Assembly: GCF_002994745.2 (NCBI RefSeq)
Contig: NC_037090.1
Coordinates: forward strand, 30,610,501 to 30,674,500
DNA from: Rosa chinensis
Lineage: Eukaryota > Streptophyta > Magnoliopsida > Rosales > Rosaceae
Length of the DNA: 64,000 bases
Direction: 5' to 3'
Shown here: in pieces, positions 1-11,499 of the stretch
Layout: every line of letters begins with the position of its first letter
How positions within the stretch are numbered: position 1 is the first letter of the stretch
The notes under the pieces: model-generated
Database searches by the model: none
What the model was told of the DNA's origin: nothing
Seen by the model: only the letters and a program-made list of their open reading frames with translations
Program-made: the position numbers and the translations under genes

Positions 1-587
1 GCCGGAACTGCATTTTCTTACCGGGTCAGAATACACCAAACTTCACCGCCTTCTAGCGCCATCACCACCCCGAATCGCCGCTAGTGGACACCACATGGAG
101 GAGCGGACGACAACGACGAACTGATCTAGAAAGTTTAGTCACTAAAGACCGCCGGAAAAGCTGGGTCAGGTTTTCAGGTTCGGGTCGGGTCAGTCGAAGG
201 TGAGGAGAGAGAACGGAGCGTTTCTGGTTTCCAGAAAAGGAAAATGGAAAAATGGAAATAGTAAGTTTTCGAAAACGGAAACTCATATTTATAGAACTTT
301 CCCAAAACTTCAAACGCTCATAACTTTCACATACGAACTCCGATTTTCGCGTTCCACATGTCCACGAACTCGTATTGACGCGTTCTACAACTTTCGTGAA
401 GGAAGTTTTTGGAGAATCTCAACATATCTAAAGTCAACCTTAGCGATCCCCCTAAAGTCATACTTTCCGAATAAAAATTCATCCGAAACACTTCCGCTTC
501 ATTCACAAGCCACGAGACGGTCCAATAACCACTAATTAAATTCTGGAAAGTCCTCGGAAAATAGTTACGAATTTTCGGAGCATCACA
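1..587 (-). repeat. 5' part of a Ty3/gypsy-type LTR, cut by the window edge
   Basis: Read on the minus strand, the LTR starts at 587 with TGTGATGCTCCG and runs off the window at position 1. A roughly 90-bp block at 320-413, followed by a TATAAATA box at 286-293 and a CT-rich leader, also occurs in the LTR at 52488-55131 and in the fragment at 60841. The flank at 588 onward is copia integrase coding sequence, so this LTR inserted into that older element. Whether it is solo or part of a full element cannot be seen. Confidence 0.65.
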
Positions 588-591
588 GAAC

Positions 592-2775
592 ACTGCTGCC
601 TATACAATTAATCAACTTCCTATACTTTTATTGAATAAGAAAACCTCATTTGAAGTTCTTTATAACAAGCCTCCTGACTATTCTCAAATGTGTATTTTTG
701 GATGTGTTGCTTTTGCTACGTTTGTTCATCCAGCTTCAAAATTTGCTCCAATGGGCCATAAAGCTTATAAACTCTACAATCTCGAAACAAAGAAAATTTT
801 TATCAATAGGGATGTTCTTTTTCTTGAAGATACCTTTCATTTTCCTCCCCAAATTCATTCTTTTATTTCTTCTTTTGATCCCATGTCCTCTAACGTGCCT
901 GCATCTCTCTCTCCACCATTTCTGTCACACTCGTACCTGACTTAATGACTGAACCGGCTCCTGAAGTGCCTATACCTGTGCCTGACCCGATGCTTGACCC
1001 CACTCGTGAACTCGCACCTGAACTCGTGCCTGACCCTGCGCTAGCACAAGCACTTGAACCCACGCTTCGCTGGTCCCAACATTCCCGTGAGCCTAATATT
1101 CGTCTCCGTGATTATGTCTGCTCGCAAGTTTACCACCACACCATTTATCATCTCCTCTATCAAGTCCTCCACCAGGTACGCGTTACCCACTTTGTAATTT
1201 CATCTCTTATCAATGGTACTCATGACCGTCCCATCTTTTTTATGTTGCTGCCATTAGCAGGGCTGAGGAGCCCTCTTCTTATGTAGATGCACACTCTAAT
1301 CCTAAATGGCAACAAGCAATGGACAATGAACTTGCCACTCCTACTACCAAAAACACTTGGACACTCATCTCACTTCCTCCTGGAAAACGTCCTATTGCTT
1401 GCAGATGGGTCTATCGAATTAAGTATAATGCTGATGGTTCTATTGAGAGGTATAAAGCTCACCTTGTTGCCAAGAGCTTCACTCAAGCTGCTGGGATTGA
1501 TTATCATGATACTTTTTCACTCACAACAAAGATGGTTATTGTTCGCTGACTTCTTGCCATTGTTGCTTGTCAAGGTTGGTCTCTTCACCAACTTGACGTT
1601 AATAATGCTTTTCTTAATGGTGATTTGCAAGAAGATTTGTACATGTCTCCTCCTCCAGGTCTTCGGCGATAGGGGGAGAATTATGTGTGTCACCTTAACA
1701 AGTCCTTATATGGTTTGAAGCAAGCCTCTCGTCAATGGTTTACCAAGTTTACAAAAGCAATTCTTGCTGCCGGGTTCACTCAATCAAAGGCTGACTACTC
1801 TCTTTTTGTTCAAAAGGTTGGTAATTCTATTATTAATTTATGTGGATGAAATCCTCATTACTGGGAACAACTGTGATTCTATCAAATCTCTCAAACAATT
1901 TCTTCATACCCGTTTTCGCATCAAAGATTTGGGTGACCTTAAATACTTCCTTGGACTTGAGATTTCTCATTCAAAAAAGGGCATTTATATATCTCAACGC
2001 AAGTATGCTTTAGAAATTATCAAGGACACCAAATTTTTGGGTGTAAAGCCAGTTGATTTTCCCATGGAAGAAGCCAAATTATGAAACAAAGGTGAGCTAC
2101 TTAAGGATCCGGCTGCATATAGACGTTTGGTTGGACGACTTATATATCTTACAATCACAAGACTCGACACTGCCTATTTTATTTATGTTCTTGGTAGATT
2201 CATGCATGAGCAGCATCAACCTCATATGGCTGCTGCACTTCGAGTTGTCAGATACTTGAAATCCTCTCCTGGGCAAGGTTTGCTTTTAAGTTCCAATAGC
2301 AATTTGAATTTGAGAGCTTTTTGTGATTCAGATTGGGCAGGTTGTCCTAATACTCGTCGGTCTACTACTGGATATTGTGTTTTCTTAGGAGATTCTTTGA
2401 TCTCATGGCGTACCAAAAGATAAAAGACGGTCTCATTGTAGAGCAATGGCTGTATATGTTTTGAACTCACTTGGCTACAATATTTGTTTGCTGATTTGCA
2501 TATACCTATTTCTAGACCTGCTATTTTGCATTGTGATAATCAAGCAGCTCTACACATAGCCGCAAGCCCAGTTTTTCATGAGAGAACATGTCACATTGAA
2601 ATGGATTATCATTTTATTTGAGACAAGATATTGAATGGTTCCATCAGCACCCGATATGTTGGTTCTTTACAACAGTTAGTAGATATATTCACAAAGGCAT
2701 TGGGCAAAGACAAGTTCAAAGCCTTGTTATGCAAGTTTGGAGTGCTTGATATTCACTCTCCAACTTGAGGGGAAG
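592..2775 (+). pseudogene. Decayed Ty1/copia pol (integrase end, RT, RNase H)
   Basis: From 592 the frame reads the end of a copia integrase (starting TAAYTINQLP), with the typical 'GHKAYKLYN' region near 760. Reverse transcriptase begins near 1300 with 'WVYRIKYNADGSIERYKAHL', meets an in-frame TGA at 1547-1549, and continues as '[18 protein letters not shown]'. The catalytic motif near 1840 reads YVDE where active copies have YVDD, so the enzyme could not be functional even without the stops. RNase H is visible at 2127-2423, including 'FCDSDWAGCPNTRRSTTGY'. Stops and frameshifts are spread along the whole length. The 5' LTR, gag and protease would lie left of the window, beyond the gypsy-type LTR at 1-587. 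The order integrase, then RT, then RNase H is diagnostic of copia. Confidence 0.9.
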
Positions 2776-2948
2776 TGTTAAGAATATTCTATAATTAATA
2801 TGTAATTATGTATCATTAGGAGATTATTTGTGATATTCCCTTGTATCCCTAACCTGTAAGGATTTACTTGTTATACAAGAACCTAGTCTGTATATAATCT
2901 TCTAGTATCAATGAGAATATTCATTCCACCTCAAATATTTTTCTGACA
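2776..2948 (+). repeat. 3' LTR of the copia element, with preceding polypurine tract
   Basis: A polypurine tract (TTGAGGGGAAG, 2765-2775) immediately precedes TGTTAAGAATATTC. The LTR ends in CTGACA at 2948 and is 173 bp long, short but within the copia range. It carries a likely TATA region (TATATAATC near 2891). Its partner LTR lies outside the window. Confidence 0.75.
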
Positions 2949-4235
2949 AAAACCATGATACGCTAAAAGCAAGCGCACAATTTAACCCTGCAAAATATAG
3001 TTGTCAGTATAGAATAAGTGGGGATCGTTCAAGCCGGGGATTGAGGGTACATCTGTAATTGCATCAACAAATAAAGAATTAATAAAAAGTATAAAATATT
3101 ATTTACAAAAATAAAACAAAGAATATATACAAGTTAACGCAAAGAGGGGGGATTTTAGGATTTTGTAATAAAAAAAATTAAAAACAAAACAAAAAAAAAT
3201 GTAAAATACATATACAAGGGGTGGAACACAAGGAACAAAGATCAAAACCACAATCATATGAATGAAATCCAATTACAATTCCTATAGTTGATTTTCTATG
3301 TCATGGGAAAGAAGTTGACCATGTGAAACGTTAGAAAGCAAACGATTTCCCATAATTTACTTTCCTTGAATAATTAATCTAAGTGAAAGCACCTAAATTA
3401 GTCATATTGAACATGCAATCTTAGTCTAGAAAGCAAGCTAATCAAGAACACATTCAACACATGAAGAACAAAGAAAGGATGTCAACCAAAGTGCATAACC
3501 TAGTATGAAAAAATTCATCTATTTGCAATCCTCCTTAATTGATTTCGACTTTTGTCCAAAGCCTTAACTACTTATGAAATAGATTCACAAAACTATTAGG
3601 TGAATTGTTTACCTAAATCTAGCACCAATTACATGTATATATCCTAAGTTGACCACCAAGGAATATAAACATGCAAAAGTTTTCTGTAATCCAAAATCAA
3701 CCAAGCAATCTCACATAAGCAACATAGAAATCAAAACTTTATTTCAAAACATATAAACGGACTTTAAACTTTTCCCTTAACGCCATGTTAACTAGAATTC
3801 ATAACTCTACGAATCAAACAAAGGAAAACAAAAGAAAGTATGAAATACACCATGAAAGATGAATGACAAAGCCTTGAGACGTAGAACTTGAAAATCCTTG
3901 AAAGCAACCAATCTTCTAGGGACGACACAAGGGTGAATGGCGGCTAGGATCTTGATGTATTGCATGACTTCTTCTCCTCCTTGGTTGAGACGCAGAGCTT
4001 TTGAAGACTAGAGAATGGAGAGAATTTTTGGTGTTGAAAAGAATGAAAGAATTGGTGTGTGAAGTGGTATGTTGAAGTTGTGTGTCAAGTCGTCCAATGA
4101 TGTTCCTATTTATAGGAAGATGGCCGGCAACTTAGTCTCCAAGCCTTCAAAATTCTTCTTTTTATTTTCTAGAATTTATCTGATTGATCCACACAACATT
4201 AGCCAATCAGACAATTCCACATCATCCTTCCTGTG

Positions 4236-5137
4236 TGAAAAATACAAGGACAGAATGTGTTTTCTGGAGAATGGGGATTGCAGTGCACTGATCAATCCTT
4301 ACTGGGCAGCAGAAACCAAAATAACAAACTAAACACCAGATTTTGGTTACGCGGTGAAAACCTCAAAATATGAGATTAAAAACACTGCGGGCTCTTACTC
4401 TTGAGAACCCAAAATAATGATCATCTTATTCAAAAAGATATGTTCTTTTACACTTGAATAGCACTAGCTTGACTATAAGGTTTAGACAAAAGCTAACACA
4501 AAATTAGTCTTCCTTCTAGAACTCCTTCACTTGAATGATCACCAATTCTTGCTCTTCTTTCTTCACCGTCTCTCTACTGATCTCAAGAGTGTTTATGCAT
4601 ATGAAGACACAATCAATAACACTTATACATGGACCAAGTATTTGACTCTTTGTAAAGACTCGATTTCAAACTAACATGCAAGACTCTATCAAAAATTCTT
4701 GCCTCTATGGATCTACCCAACTGACCGTGTATCTTTCAAGCTCATATAATAGACCAGCGGCAACTACTCAATAATCCAAGGATTCTACCCTAATTCCCAA
4801 TTAATTTGGAAAGAAACTTCCCATATATGAACTCTAACAAATCTTAAGGGAAATCAATTAGGATTAGACACGTCCTAAAAACCCTAGGACATCAATAGTA
4901 CGATTTTAACAATCAGAAGACTCTTTAAAAATGTAAATACATAAAACCAAAAACCTACTTTCCAAAATCGGACTCCACATGAAACTGATTGCAGACTCAG
5001 GGATTGCAACACATGTTGCAATCCCATGCATATGCAAATGCATTTACCTATCCTGTTACTCTTCGAGATCAGTAAAGGGTGTTGTCATAGCTTTGTATGG
5101 GAATGCCAATACGACAGGTACAAAATCTGTACCTACA
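4236..5137 (-). repeat. 3' LTR of the Sirevirus-like element
   Basis: 902 bp, closely similar to 13350-14264. On the minus strand it starts TGTAGGTACAG and ends TGTATTTTTCA. Confidence 0.88.
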
Positions 5138-5480
5138 ATCTCCCCCTTTGACATTCCTATACAAAACTATTCTATTACAAGAAACTCCCCCTCAACAAGT
5201 ACTTGAGAAACATCACAATTCATCATCCATAATTTTCCTGAAACACTTATCAACACATTTGGTAAAATTCACAAGATAGAATAACGTTATCACAGTCACA
5301 CAGCGTCACACATCTAATTTCTCCCCCTTTTTGAATATGAATGACAAAGATAACTTACATAGCGGAAGATATGTAGAAAGAGGATCACAAATAGATGGAG
5401 CACAACAGATAGTCCAAGTATTAATACTCCCCTTAAGGGTGATCATGTGAAGAGAGATGCAAGAATGAAATGCAAACACA
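5138..5480 (-). other. Array of polypurine tracts upstream of the 3' LTR
   Basis: On the minus strand at least four G-rich purine tracts occur here: CAAAGGGGGAGAT directly at the LTR, GAGGGGGAGTT near 5188, AAAAGGGGGAGAAA near 5320 and AAGGGGAGT near 5430. Repeated polypurine tracts at this position are a known Sirevirus hallmark. Confidence 0.7.
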
Positions 5481-6296
5481 AAATGAGTGGGTTGTATCCA
5501 AATGCTAAGAACAGATTTAATTCACATAGCATTTCCAACAAGAGCAATACCACTTAATCATAAACAAGAGTGCAACAAAATAAGTTCACACGAGTGAATT
5601 GATTCCGACAATCACAAGGTAACATAGAGGGTGATCGAGTATTCTATACCTCTTGTTGTGAAAAGTGAACATATCTCAAGATGGGGTGTGTAATATTTGT
5701 GGAAACCTGAAGAGCAAAACTCACATACGAGACAGTTTGAAGCACATAATCTTTATTCCCCTTATAACACCGTGTGGGCATGATTTTGAATTTTTTCTTT
5801 TTGCCTTTCACACAAAGTAATATTTTTGCTTAAGAAGAGACTACGACCCATGTAACGAGTATTATGCTAGCAGCTCCCAAGTCAGATGACTTTAGGGTAC
5901 TAGATGTAACAAGGACATCCCAAAGAGCACATCTACTTGAGTCAATAGTCTCACAATCCTCCGGGGTGACCAAACAATTCCTGTTTCTTCCCAATCTTCA
6001 TATCGTTCATCACGACCGAGGCCTGTTTACTTTGGGAATAGCTTGGCCATGCTCCATAATACATTCATTTTTTTTTAAAGGTGCAGCAAAAATAAAGAAA
6101 TATTCCGTACAAGAGTATTGAGAACATGCCAACCAACAAATATGACTTACCACCACTCAGAGTATGCGTGCATGTGAGGATACAAGGTGATACAGAATAT
6201 GTTGTTCAAGCTCACAATTACAAAGTGACGCAAGAGCAAATTCAAAACGTACTAGACACCTCATTGCACACAGATTTAAGGAAAAGAGTATGGCGC
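5481..6296. other. 3' internal region of the Sirevirus-like element, non-coding
   Basis: AT-rich sequence between the polypurine array and the CACTA transposon. Short open frames occur (for example 5864-6121 and 6126-6344 on plus), but none resembles a known domain and they lie antisense to the element. I see no gene here. Confidence 0.5.
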
Positions 6297-6314
6297 CACT
6301 ATGCCAAAAAACTT

Positions 6315-6720
6315 ATCAGACGACAGACAAAAACTGTTGTGTGATTTGGAGTGCCACTGTTGTAGAGCGAGCCGTTGTCTGTTGAAAATTCAGACAATGG
6401 CGGAACACAGTTGTCTGAGAAACACACAGGCAACAGGTATGTCTTATAACTGTTGTGTGATGGCTCGGCAGATGCCAGGCGCAGCTGCCCATCAATTAAC
6501 GCGCTATTTTCAGACAACAGAATATGTTTAAATCCGCTGTTTGTTAAGCTTGTCAGACAACGGGGTTCTAGTGCTTTCTGTTGTATGATTTAGGTTAAGA
6601 CAACAGAGTTCTAGTTTGGTCTGTTGTTTGATTTCTTGTCAGACAACATGAATTAGAATTATTCTGTTGTTTCATTACTCCTCACACAACAATTTGTAGA
6701 GTATTAGTGTGTTATGATTA
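6315..6720. repeat. Left subterminal repeat region of the CACTA element
   Basis: Multiple copies of CAGACAAC, CTGTTGTNTGA and related motifs occur in both orientations, about every 30-40 bp (for example near 6325, 6360, 6395, 6515, 6555, 6625 and 6660). A matching region lies at the other end of the element. Confidence 0.75.
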
Positions 6721-9320
6721 TTACCTGATCATTATGTGATCATAATTGGGCAAAATTAATACTCCATTATTACCTAAATAATGGTACTAGCAAATATTGG
6801 AAAGAAATTTGAATCCAATTCATTGATTGAAGTACTCCAATTCATACATTATAGTCAAATGTAATACAAATGATGTATTTCCTAGAATATTAGTGTGCTA
6901 GAAATGGATCAGTGATTATTGGACTATTTATGATTGCTTGCCCACTTCGGCCATGACTAATAAGCGCTCCTGTTGCTCCTCTTTTTCTTCTACTTCTGCC
7001 ACCACATCAACTTGTTTCAAGAAGCTGCATACAATACTCCCACATCAAAAGCCACACTACCAATGAGCAACATGACAAATTAAATGATACATGCAAGAAG
7101 CTGTAGAGATAAAGACAATAAAAAGACTTACATTTATATCTGGTAATGCAAACCCCAGTTTGGAAGACATGTGATCTTTCAAAACAGAAAATGTGGGAGC
7201 AAAATGACAATCCAATTAACAGAACCAGAGAGAATAATTTCAGGTATTAAATAGAGAGCAAAAATAGATAACAAATCCAATTAACACATATATATCAGAT
7301 GTCCGCCACCAAGTTTCAGTCCTCCCACCTCTTATTCAAGCATATTCTGGTTCACAAGACAACTCCTTGGATTGTACGGAAGTTCCTGCATGTTCTCACC
7401 TTATTCAACGTCTACATCTTGCTTCTGCTCCAAGGCCTGAATGCACACATAGGGGTTTAAGTTTGCACCACAAAAAAATTGCAGAGAGAAAGAGAGAGAT
7501 GTACGGCCTCAGCCACGAAGGTAATCTCCATGTTCTCTGACAAGTGAGGTGGTTTTGCTTGACAAGTAAAGGGAGCTAGACAAGACATGTGCCATATAGA
7601 TTATCTAAAGATTGAGTAGGAGTATGAAATCTTTATAAATCTTGATTCTACAAGAAGAGTAGAACAATGTTCTTTTCGTTAAAAGTAAAATAAAGATGAC
7701 ATGGTAACCAATTTCAATTAGGTCTTCGGAAAACAGAGTAATGTATCCACATTTGTTTCGAGTCTTCTCAAGACCCACATTTCTTTTTTGGCACAGCCCT
7801 TTAACTAAGTAGAACATTGTGTGAGCAGCAAGTGGAAATGGTTTACTATCCTTTAGTGTCATTATCTTATAATGCATATGAACTACCAAGCAATTTAAGG
7901 GCCAACAGAAACCTTCTTGTAGTTATGCTTTGTATGTAGGTTTAATAGCTTTTAAGTTTTAACCTTCCGATAAAAAATAATAATAATAAAAAAAAAAACT
8001 GACTAATGTAAAATGCCTAAACCTCGAGAAAATCAAACAAATTTAAAAGAGTAAAAATAAAAAGTACAAAACAAAAAACAAAAGAAAGCGCCATACCATG
8101 ACTTTGGACCTCCAATGGAAGTGTCTGGATCATATACTATCAGTTCGCTGTCAAAAGGCAAGGGAACATGAAAAGTAAAATATCAGATCAAGAAATGCCC
8201 ACATACTATCACTGCAAGATAACCCCGACTTCTCTGTAATGGAAATTTGCTTATAAGAATGATGTAGCACAAACATCTCAGGATTACAAAGACCCTCATG
8301 ATTTATACACTTAGACCAACTCTATTAGAATAGACTTAACAAAAGAATTTGAATCCTCAAGCTACAACTATGTAATAAGCAAACATGAACGACGACATTC
8401 TGAAAATGTAGAACAACAATCTTGGCAATGTAATTCCCAAAGATGAATCTTTATTGAATTCTTATAGATCTAAAGGGTTGTCTCTATGGCAATCAACCAC
8501 TCCAAAACAAAAGGCACCATTCATCATTGTATTGTCCACCTCTAATATTTACGTCTTTTCTACTATGATATAGTAAGGAAGACAGATTACCTAGTTCCAG
8601 AATACAATCATCAGCAAGTGAATCAAAAAATTTAAAAATGAAAAATCTAGACCCTTTTGCATAGACATAACAATTTAGCTTCAACAACTCAGGAATGCTC
8701 CCTCAAATTGGAAATTAAACAACTTGAAAAATAGTACCATAGTAAGAGATGACATGTTCGAAAGAGATTCATTGTCTTTCTTGATCTCACAATTTCTAGA
8801 TCAAGTGATTGAAATAATTTACACAAAAGACATAAATAAAATAAGAGTATTCTGTTAAATAAAATATAGTACCAAACAAAACCACATGGCAAGGATCAAA
8901 ATCAAGCTGGAGAGCCCCCTTTAGCTCACTATCTTAAACATTTAATGGCTTCAACTGTATCCAGAACCTTGGTGCCCAACCACATCCTTTTGTTATGACC
9001 GCCCACGATTAAAATATGTTCTAAGTAGATAATGATACTAAACTTTCATGAAGTATAAGAAAATAAATTGCCTTTATTTAGGTAACTTCCTATCTCCTAT
9101 GAAATTTACAATATCATGATAGCTCGACATTTACTACCTATTTCAATTTGGTTAAATTTAACCAAAAAATACATTACTATGAAGTATAATATGAACATTA
9201 TAATGCAGTCTCATTCGAAACCAATAAGGGAAAACAAAACATAAAATTGGAAAATTGTAAGTAGAAAACCTAAGCTCAGAACAAAAAGTTCTGGGGGAAA
9301 AAGAGAACACCTAGCAGAAC
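6721..9320. other. CACTA interior, no recognised gene
   Basis: AT-rich filler with short open frames only. No transposase (TNP2-like) domain is visible on either strand. Confidence 0.5.
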
Positions 9321-10135
9321 CTATGTCATTTCTCTTGGCAACATCTTCAATTGCTTTTCTATTCCCTTTGTATATCTGAAGCAAAAGCCCAAAGAAAACC
9401 AACATTCAACACAACCATTAATCCAAATTCCATCATCCAGAAATCCAAACCATCATACAGGCACGCACAGAGTACCCAAATTTAAACACAACTGTACAAA
9501 ATATTGTACATTCAAATATTCAAATATTTACAATCATTGGAAAGAGAAATTGCACACAATTATCAGTACAAATCGAAAAGAAGACAGATCAAAATGAATC
9601 CAATTTCAATCAGTCAAGATGGGTGTTCACAAAAGGAGCCAAATTTACCTCAGTACTCAAGCAGAGCAACCTTTGATTCTTAAAAAGAAACGCAATTTCA
9701 CCAAAGCAAATGATGAAACAAGTAAAACTTACAAGATCCATTGATTATACTTGAATAAAAGGTAGCAAGAAGCAAACCAATTCATGCCAGCTTGGATCCA
9801 CTGCTGTTCTTCCAGCCAAATCGGAATCGTCCCTCAACATAAGACTCCATAGCCCAAGAAGTCGTTTCTCTTCGCTGCTTGAAGAACAAGAATTGAAAAC
9901 TGGAAAAACAGAAACAAAATCGAAGTCGATTAATTAGTGAGATTGCAAAGATTGTAGTACCTTCGGCTTCAGTAATAGAGATAGTGGAGAGTCTGATGAA
10001 TCGATCTCTTAAAGCTCACTCACTGAATCGGAGTGAACGGAATCGAAGATGAGGCGGAGAGGTGGGTAGTGCGGTGGTTTATGAGGGGGTCGCGAATGAG
10101 TTTGAGAGAGTGATTTAGGGTTTCAATGATTGAAG
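9321..10135 (-). pseudogene. Exon-like pieces of an unidentified host gene inside the CACTA element
   Basis: On the minus strand a leader-like exon upstream of 9961 ends in a donor (GAAG|GTACTAC). A 61-bp intron ends in TTTTTCCAG, and a 167-nt exon (9899-9733) ends at CTT|GTAAGT. A further 55-nt exon-like segment at 9375-9321 lies between GCTTCAG and a GTTCTG donor and reads IYKGNRKAIEDVAKRNDI. The CT-rich stretch upstream (10000-10135) resembles a plant 5' untranslated region. I do not recognise the protein, and the frame between exons is not proven. The arrangement suggests a captured gene fragment (Pack-CACTA type) or the decayed first exons of a transposon gene. Confidence 0.4.
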
Positions 10136-10138
10136 AAG

Positions 10139-10153
10139 CCCCCCCCCCCCCCC
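10139..10153. repeat. Poly-C tract
   Basis: About 15 consecutive C residues followed by T5, inside the CACTA element. Confidence 0.9.
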
Positions 10154-10449
10154 TTTTTCCTCGTCCTTCAAATCTCCAAATTGAAAACCCTAATTGAGTA
10201 TATCGAACCCTAATCGAGTGTATTTAGAAGATGGGTTTTGAGGAGAAGATGGGTTTCAAGAAGAAGATGGGTTTGATTCTTTAAGAGAAGAAGAGGGGTT
10301 CTGCTTTTTTTTTTTTGAAAGGGAAGAGGGGTTCTGCTTTGAGAAAAAGAAGATGGGTTTTGCTGTTTCTCTCGAAGACTAGCTGGCTAAGAGTTGGAAA
10401 CAGCTAAGTAGGATGAGGGAAAATGGGCCTTAAGTTTAGTTTTTGATTT

Positions 10450-11045
10450 GTATAACCAATTTAGACAACACACAAAATAATTTCGGTTCTTTGATAATAT
10501 ACAATGAAACTTCAACTTAGAGATCCTACTAGCAAATCTCCCGCCTAGTGCAAAGGGACAAACTCATTTTTCCCGCCTAGGAATACCATCGCACATTCAC
10601 ACAACAAAAATAAGCCATTCCGTTGTAGGAGCTTATAATCATGTATCAGCATTTCACTCAAATATTGGCCTTTTTGGGGCTACTCACTCACATTTTGGGG
10701 TACATGTGATTTTCTTCCAAACTTGCACAACAGAAACAAAAAAAATGTGTTGTATGTTATTTTGCAACTTACTCTCATACAACATATACAACTATTCTGT
10801 TGTGCAATGTGAGTCAAAATTTCGACCCAAATTTGAGCAAGGTGAGGGGGAAATTTTTTTTTCATTCAGACAACAGACAAATCCTTATAACTGTTGTACA
10901 ATAATCTTGGACCAAAACAAAATTGATTTACGACCCCCTTATACAACTAAATCTCATTAAACCTGTTGTGTGAAGCAGTTTCAGTGATCACACGACGGAA
11001 AACAAAATTTCGTTGTCTAAAAAGTGTAGTGTGATAAGGATTTTG
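10450..11045. repeat. Right subterminal repeat region of the CACTA element
   Basis: The same CAACAG/CTGTTGT motif family as at the left end, for example near 10605, 10725, 10795, 10870, 10890, 10940 and 10990. Confidence 0.7.
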
Positions 11046-11216
11046 GCATAGTGGGCCCTTGTCAATCTAAGTTTAAAATAATCTGCCAGACACTCGGGGA
11101 TACAAATTTCCAGAAACTGAACCTAACAATGCAGAAACGTAAAGAAAATGCACCTATACTATCATGAAGACATACAACATGAATGCATGCAAAATAGATC
11201 AAGCGAAGTGAGAGTA

Positions 11217-11495
11217 TCAATACTTAGAGCATCCACTAACGGTGCTGCTAAGTGATTCAAATTGAGTTATGTCTAACGGCCTACTAAACGAATTAGCCAA
11301 TTTGTGTTCAGTAGGAACAAAAGCAAGCTCAAGCATATTATTAAGATTATCTGTATGAGCAGAAAAATGATTATTTGAACCTTTTTTAATCCAGATTTGC
11401 TTCTGCTTTGTTTTTCTTTCCAGATCTATGGGGATTGAAGCCAGCTTTGCAATCCTGGCGATTAGATTCAGACCCTCTTTCAACTCAGCTTGCAA
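11217..11495 (-). pseudogene. C-terminal RNase H remnant of the Sirevirus-like pol
   Basis: The 92-residue open frame contains 'FVPTEHKLANSFSRPLD', which corresponds to the conserved end of copia RNase H (usually VPTEHQxADxFTKPLD). It lies directly after gag with the rest of pol missing, so an internal deletion joined the gag end to the pol end. Confidence 0.75.
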
Positions 11496-11499
11496 CTAG

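Larger units (their letters stand above)
6297..11053. mobile_element. Non-autonomous CACTA (En/Spm-type) DNA transposon
   Basis: The left end reads CACTATGCCAAAA (6297-6309) and the right end reads TTTTGGCATAGTG (11041-11053), a perfect inverted pair with the CACTA signature. The flanking triplets are CGC and GGC, so the expected 3-bp TSD differs at one base. Subterminal regions are packed with CAACAG/CTGTTGT motifs in both orientations, as expected for transposase-binding repeats. At 4757 bp, and with no transposase frame, it must be non-autonomous. Its interior holds exon-like pieces on the minus strand. Confidence 0.88.

Noticed and set aside
7007..8892. Several 60-95 residue minus-strand frames inside the CACTA element
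   Set aside because: No domain, no splice context and no transposase similarity.
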